Positions 60,832 to 64,000 of a DNA stretch of 64,000 nt are shown piece by piece. The stretch spans positions 26,029-90,028 of the forward strand of contig URNX01000008.1 of assembly GCA_900549415.1 (NCBI GenBank), in the 5' to 3' direction. A program made the translations under genes and the position numbers. Below the pieces are notes generated by a model that was not told the origin of the DNA, ran no database searches, and saw only the letters and a program-made list of their open reading frames with translations. Every line of letters begins with the position of its first letter. Within the stretch, counting starts at the first letter, position 1. This DNA is from an uncultured bacterium (GTDB taxonomy: Bacteria > Verrucomicrobiota > Lentisphaeria > Victivallales > UBA1829).

Positions 60832-61098
60832 GCGCAGTTGTCTCCTCCGCCCTGCCCGCAGCCCCCGGAATGAGAGAATATTTGGCCAGCAAATTGAGTT
60901 CAGAAATGCGAAACTGCCCCGCAGAACGCAGGAATAAAAGGCATCGAATGTAGATTGGTGAAAAGGGAGGTTGGTGAAAAGGCGGGATGGATTTACAATC
61001 CAAAATCGGAAAAGTGAATGATTGATGGCATACAGTCCCCCTGAAATGGGAAGAAAAATCTATGGAGAGTATGTATTGAAATCTCGCTAGAAGCGCAT

Positions 61099-61134
61099 GG
61101 CAACAATCCTCTGAAAGTTGAGATAGAGGTCAAC
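61099..61134 (-). repeat. degenerate terminal CRISPR repeat
   Basis: GGCAACAATCCTCTGAAA ... GGTCAAC resembles the array repeat with one gap and about half the positions matching, strongest at CAATCC and the closing TCAAC. It is followed by a 37-nt spacer-length gap (61135-61171) before the first perfect repeat, the typical look of the decayed leader-distal end of an array. Confidence 0.65.
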
Positions 61135-61171
61135 ATGCCGATCTGAATCACATCGACGTAAGTCGAGTGAC

Positions 61172-63959
61172 GTCGCAATCCCCTTGAAGCGGGGCAAAAG
61201 TTCAACAATTGAGAAAAAGTGAAGCACACAACAAGGAGTAGTCGCAATCCCCTTGAAGCGGGGCAAAAGTTCAACTATCAAGCTGAGATTGATTTTGAGG
61301 ATGATACCGTGTCGCAATCCCCTTGAAGCGGGGCAAAAGTTCAACTTGAAACAAATGCGTACTTGGCTTGGATTGCCGCGTCGCAATCCCCTTGAAGCGG
61401 GGCAAAAGTTCAACAACCAGAGGGGGAGGAGGTAAACGTCAGCCGGTCGCAATCCCCTTGAAGCGGGGCAAAAGTTCAACCCGACTCACTCCTTGACAAT
61501 TTATTGGGATGATCTGTCGCAATCCCCTTGAAGCGGGGCAAAAGTTCAACTCGTCTTGTCGTGAATATTATTTAGCTGATTTTGTCAGTCGCAATCCCCT
61601 TGAAGCGGGGCAAAAGTTCAACTCGGATTCGACGCGGCTTTTAAATTCCCTGGATCAAGTCGCAATCCCCTTGAAGCGGGGCAAAAGTTCAACTGGAAGC
61701 CTTTTGCATGTACTAACAGGCTTCATGATAGTCGCAATCCCCTTGAAGCGGGGCAAAAGTTCAACGATCTCGTTTATGTCGTAACTTTTGAGTCCCTCAA
61801 CGAGTCGCAATCCCCTTGAAGCGGGGCAAAAGTTCAACCAGAGTTAAGTGTGTAGAACTTGGACAGGCTGGGATAGTCGCAATCCCCTTGAAGCGGGGCA
61901 AAAGTTCAACGGAAGATGGCGCGATATTAATGGCGCTGATAATTAGTCGCAATCCCCTTGAAGCGGGGCAAAAGTTCAACCGGGAAGTTTTGACACGCAG
62001 ACGCTTTCACCGGGCTTGTCGCAATCCCCTTGAAGCGGGGCAAAAGTTCAACAAATTTATTAACCTCACACCACATGCCGTCGTCTTGTCGCAATCCCCT
62101 TGAAGCGGGGCAAAAGTTCAACAGAGGGATTCGCGGATTGCTATCTTGATCCGGCTGTCGCAATCCCCTTGAAGCGGGGCAAAAGTTCAACAGAACTATA
62201 TAGAGACAAGGTGCAGGACAGTCGTAGGTCGCAATCCCCTTGAAGCGGGGCAAAAGTTCAACAGAAATTACCATGAATTTCGTTAATCTCACACCCCGTC
62301 GCAATCCCCTTGAAGCGGGGCAAAAGTTCAACGGCCAGACTATGGACAATCTTATTAAGCAGGCAGGTCGCAATCCCCTTGAAGCGGGGCAAAAGTTCAA
62401 CTTGTTATACCTTTGTCCATGTAGAGCAGAAATGATAGTCGCAATCCCCTTGAAGCGGGGCAAAAGTTCAACCAAGTACAAGTTATAAAACTCAATAGAT
62501 ACTAGGTATTGTCGCAATCCCCTTGAAGCGGGGCAAAAGTTCAACAATCAAACCGGATGGACGGAAAGAGTTCGTTCGTAACGGTCGCAATCCCCTTGAA
62601 GCGGGGCAAAAGTTCAACCCTATTGGGACGTAAATAGGTGGAGTATCGGCTATGGGGTCGCAATCCCCTTGAAGCGGGGCAAAAGTTCAACAAGATTGCT
62701 TCGGTGATTGCGTCAAGGTTCGGTTGTCGCAATCCCCTTGAAGCGGGGCAAAAGTTCAACCAGCGACTTCGACTCCAACGGAGTCGCTGTAGTTGTCGCA
62801 ATCCCCTTGAAGCGGGGCAAAAGTTCAACACAACAACAACGCGCTCTTCGTCAAAGTCGCAATCCCCTTGAAGCGGGGCAAAAGTTCAACTAGATATGGC
62901 GTTGTTTATTCGTGGACCTCGCTAGAGTCGCAATCCCCTTGAAGCGGGGCAAAAGTTCAACAGTTGAGCATACGTTCTTTTAAAATCAACTGACATTCCG
63001 TCGCAATCCCCTTGAAGCGGGGCAAAAGTTCAACCCAAACTATGCGAACTGGTCGCGACAGCGACAATTCGGTCGCAATCCCCTTGAAGCGGGGCAAAAG
63101 TTCAACTCAGCGCCACCTATACTGAATTTGATGGCGACGGTGGTCGCAATCCCCTTGAAGCGGGGCAAAAGTTCAACCGGTTTTAATTTATTCGTAGATA
63201 GCACCGGTGACTTGTCGCAATCCCCTTGAAGCGGGGCAAAAGTTCAACTTAAATTTGGGGAGCCGGTGGGGTTGCCGGATCCGTCGCAATCCCCTTGAAG
63301 CGGGGCAAAAGTTCAACGAGCTTACCCATAAGCTCTTTATCGGCAGAGAGGATCAGTCGCAATCCCCTTGAAGCGGGGCAAAAGTTCAACTGAACGGGCA
63401 TGTTTGGCATGTCAAGCGGTAACCAGTGTCGCAATCCCCTTGAAGCGGGGCAAAAGTTCAACCTGAAATTGATAGTTTTATAGCTGATTTACCTGAAAGT
63501 CGCAATCCCCTTGAAGCGGGGCAAAAGTTCAACACAATGATTTTACGGTTAGTTGGAGACTTGAAGATAGTCGCAATCCCCTTGAAGCGGGGCAAAAGTT
63601 CAACTAAGAAAGGAAACAACATGAAAAACAATCATCGCATGTCGCAATCCCCTTGAAGCGGGGCAAAAGTTCAACCGCCAGGCTTGGATCCTAAAACAGC
63701 AGGGGGATGCCGTCGCAATCCCCTTGAAGCGGGGCAAAAGTTCAACATGTCGTTGCTTGCTTTTTTGTACCCATCAACAGAGCGTCGCAATCCCCTTGAA
63801 GCGGGGCAAAAGTTCAACCAACGGTGTTGAATACCCCACTTCGGGGATGGTGGCGTCGCAATCCCCTTGAAGCGGGGCAAAAGTTCAACTTGCTGCATTG
63901 ATCTTGAAACTGAAAGAAAAACTGGTCGCAATCCCCTTGAAGCGGGGCAAAAGTTCAAC
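61172..63959 (-). CRISPR. CRISPR array, 40 identical 35-bp repeats, 39 spacers
   Basis: The repeat starts GTCGCAATCCCC, continues TTGAAGCGGGG and ends CAAAAGTTCAAC; I located 40 copies (first 61172-61206, last 63925-63959) without seeing a mismatch. Spacers are 34-38 nt except one of 31 (61415-61445) and one of 26 (62830-62855). On the minus strand the repeat ends GGGGATTGCGAC, so an 8-nt 5' handle ATTGCGAC similar to type I/III handles would result; this and the degenerate repeat on the left suggest transcription on the minus strand with the leader to the right. The CCCC/GGGG pair can form a small stem. No cas gene is in the window, so the type is not assigned. Confidence 0.97.
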
Positions 63960-64000
63960 AGGCGGGTGCGAATCCGCTTGAACTGTAGATACTTATACAC
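63960..64000. other. sequence right of the last repeat (leader start or long spacer)
   Basis: 41 nt without a canonical repeat, longer than any spacer in the array. From 63966 it reads GTGCGAATCCGCTTGAACTG, similar to the beginning of the repeat, and the window ends here. Confidence 0.4.

Larger units (their letters stand above)
60734..61098. other. intergenic region between the LacI gene and the CRISPR array
   Basis: 365 bp without a supported gene. It contains the LacI promoter (60758-60785), a 15-bp palindrome (60817-60831) and a two-copy direct repeat of TTGGTGAAAAGG (60955-60966 and 60971-60982, period 16). Short minus-strand frames here are not supported. If the array is transcribed leftwards, this is the trailer side. 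Confidence 0.55.

Noticed and set aside
60955..60982. Two copies of TTGGTGAAAAGG near the array
   Set aside because: Too few copies and no similarity to the CRISPR repeat; noted only as part of the intergenic region.
61087..64000. Open frames with recurring peptides such as LNFCPASRGLR, RNPLEAGQKFN and AIPLKRGKSST
   Set aside because: They are translations of the CRISPR repeat in different frames, not repeat proteins.

Overview
The window reads as a chromosomal segment of an anaerobic bacterium, most probably a member of the Lentisphaerota (Victivallales-like). The clues are combined rather than single: a LacI-type regulator, a type II pseudopilin-like protein (FTLIELLVVIAIIAIL) and a large exported glycoside hydrolase in one operon; a dTDP-rhamnose cluster and a heptosyltransferase-type enzyme (Gram-negative envelope); secretin-like exported proteins; lipoproteins; the [FeFe]-hydrogenase maturase HydG (anaerobic H2 metabolism); and a 2120-residue FN3/FG-GAP surface-type protein. 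The assignment is an inference; no rRNA or marker search could be run.

Layout. 1-5441 (minus): rnpB, apt, metallophosphoesterase, GT9 glycosyltransferase, exported hypothetical, mtnA and tlyA (cut by the window edge). 5939-8644 (plus): HU/IHF protein, hisS, DAHP synthase. 8717-12849 (minus): U32 protein and a SpoIIE-type phosphatase receptor. 13014-15760 (plus): SGNH hydrolase and sialate O-acetylesterase-type enzyme. 15847-17540 (minus): TM1266-type regulator and hydG behind a structured leader. 17844-19024 (plus): exported hypothetical and HAD hydrolase. 18991-22073 (minus): coiled-coil envelope protein, a 36-residue membrane peptide, a small lipoprotein, a LacI regulator and queH. 22251-26410: MBL hydrolase, marC, mnmG and an orphan DppC-type permease. 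26393-33577 (minus): glutamine amidotransferase-like hydrolase and the giant surface protein. 33872-36024 (plus): tRNA-Lys, gmk, coaC, AraC regulator. 36025-42216 (minus): zwf, GT39-like membrane protein, sbcC, with overlapping ends. 42345-50642 (minus): duplicated-domain lipoprotein, two secretin-like proteins, a membrane/spermidine-synthase-like fusion, an aminotransferase and an Lrp regulator. 50863-54222 (plus): rfbB-rfbA-rfbC-rfbD. 54299-60733 (minus): LacI regulator, pseudopilin, GH2-like protein. 61099 to about the right edge: a CRISPR array with 40 identical 35-bp repeats and no cas genes in view.

How the parts fit: Apt and MtnA both serve methylthioadenosine/adenine salvage. The glycan genes (GT9, GT39, rfb, sialate esterase, GH2) point to envelope polysaccharide synthesis and use of external glycans. 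The most interesting items are the LacI-pseudopilin-GH2 operon whose GH2 lacks the usual acid/base Glu, the structured leader ahead of the TM1266-hydG operon, the envelope operon with a 36-residue membrane peptide, and the CRISPR array. The array has a decayed repeat at its left end, which fits transcription on the minus strand, and two of its spacers encode the same phage-like peptide motif.
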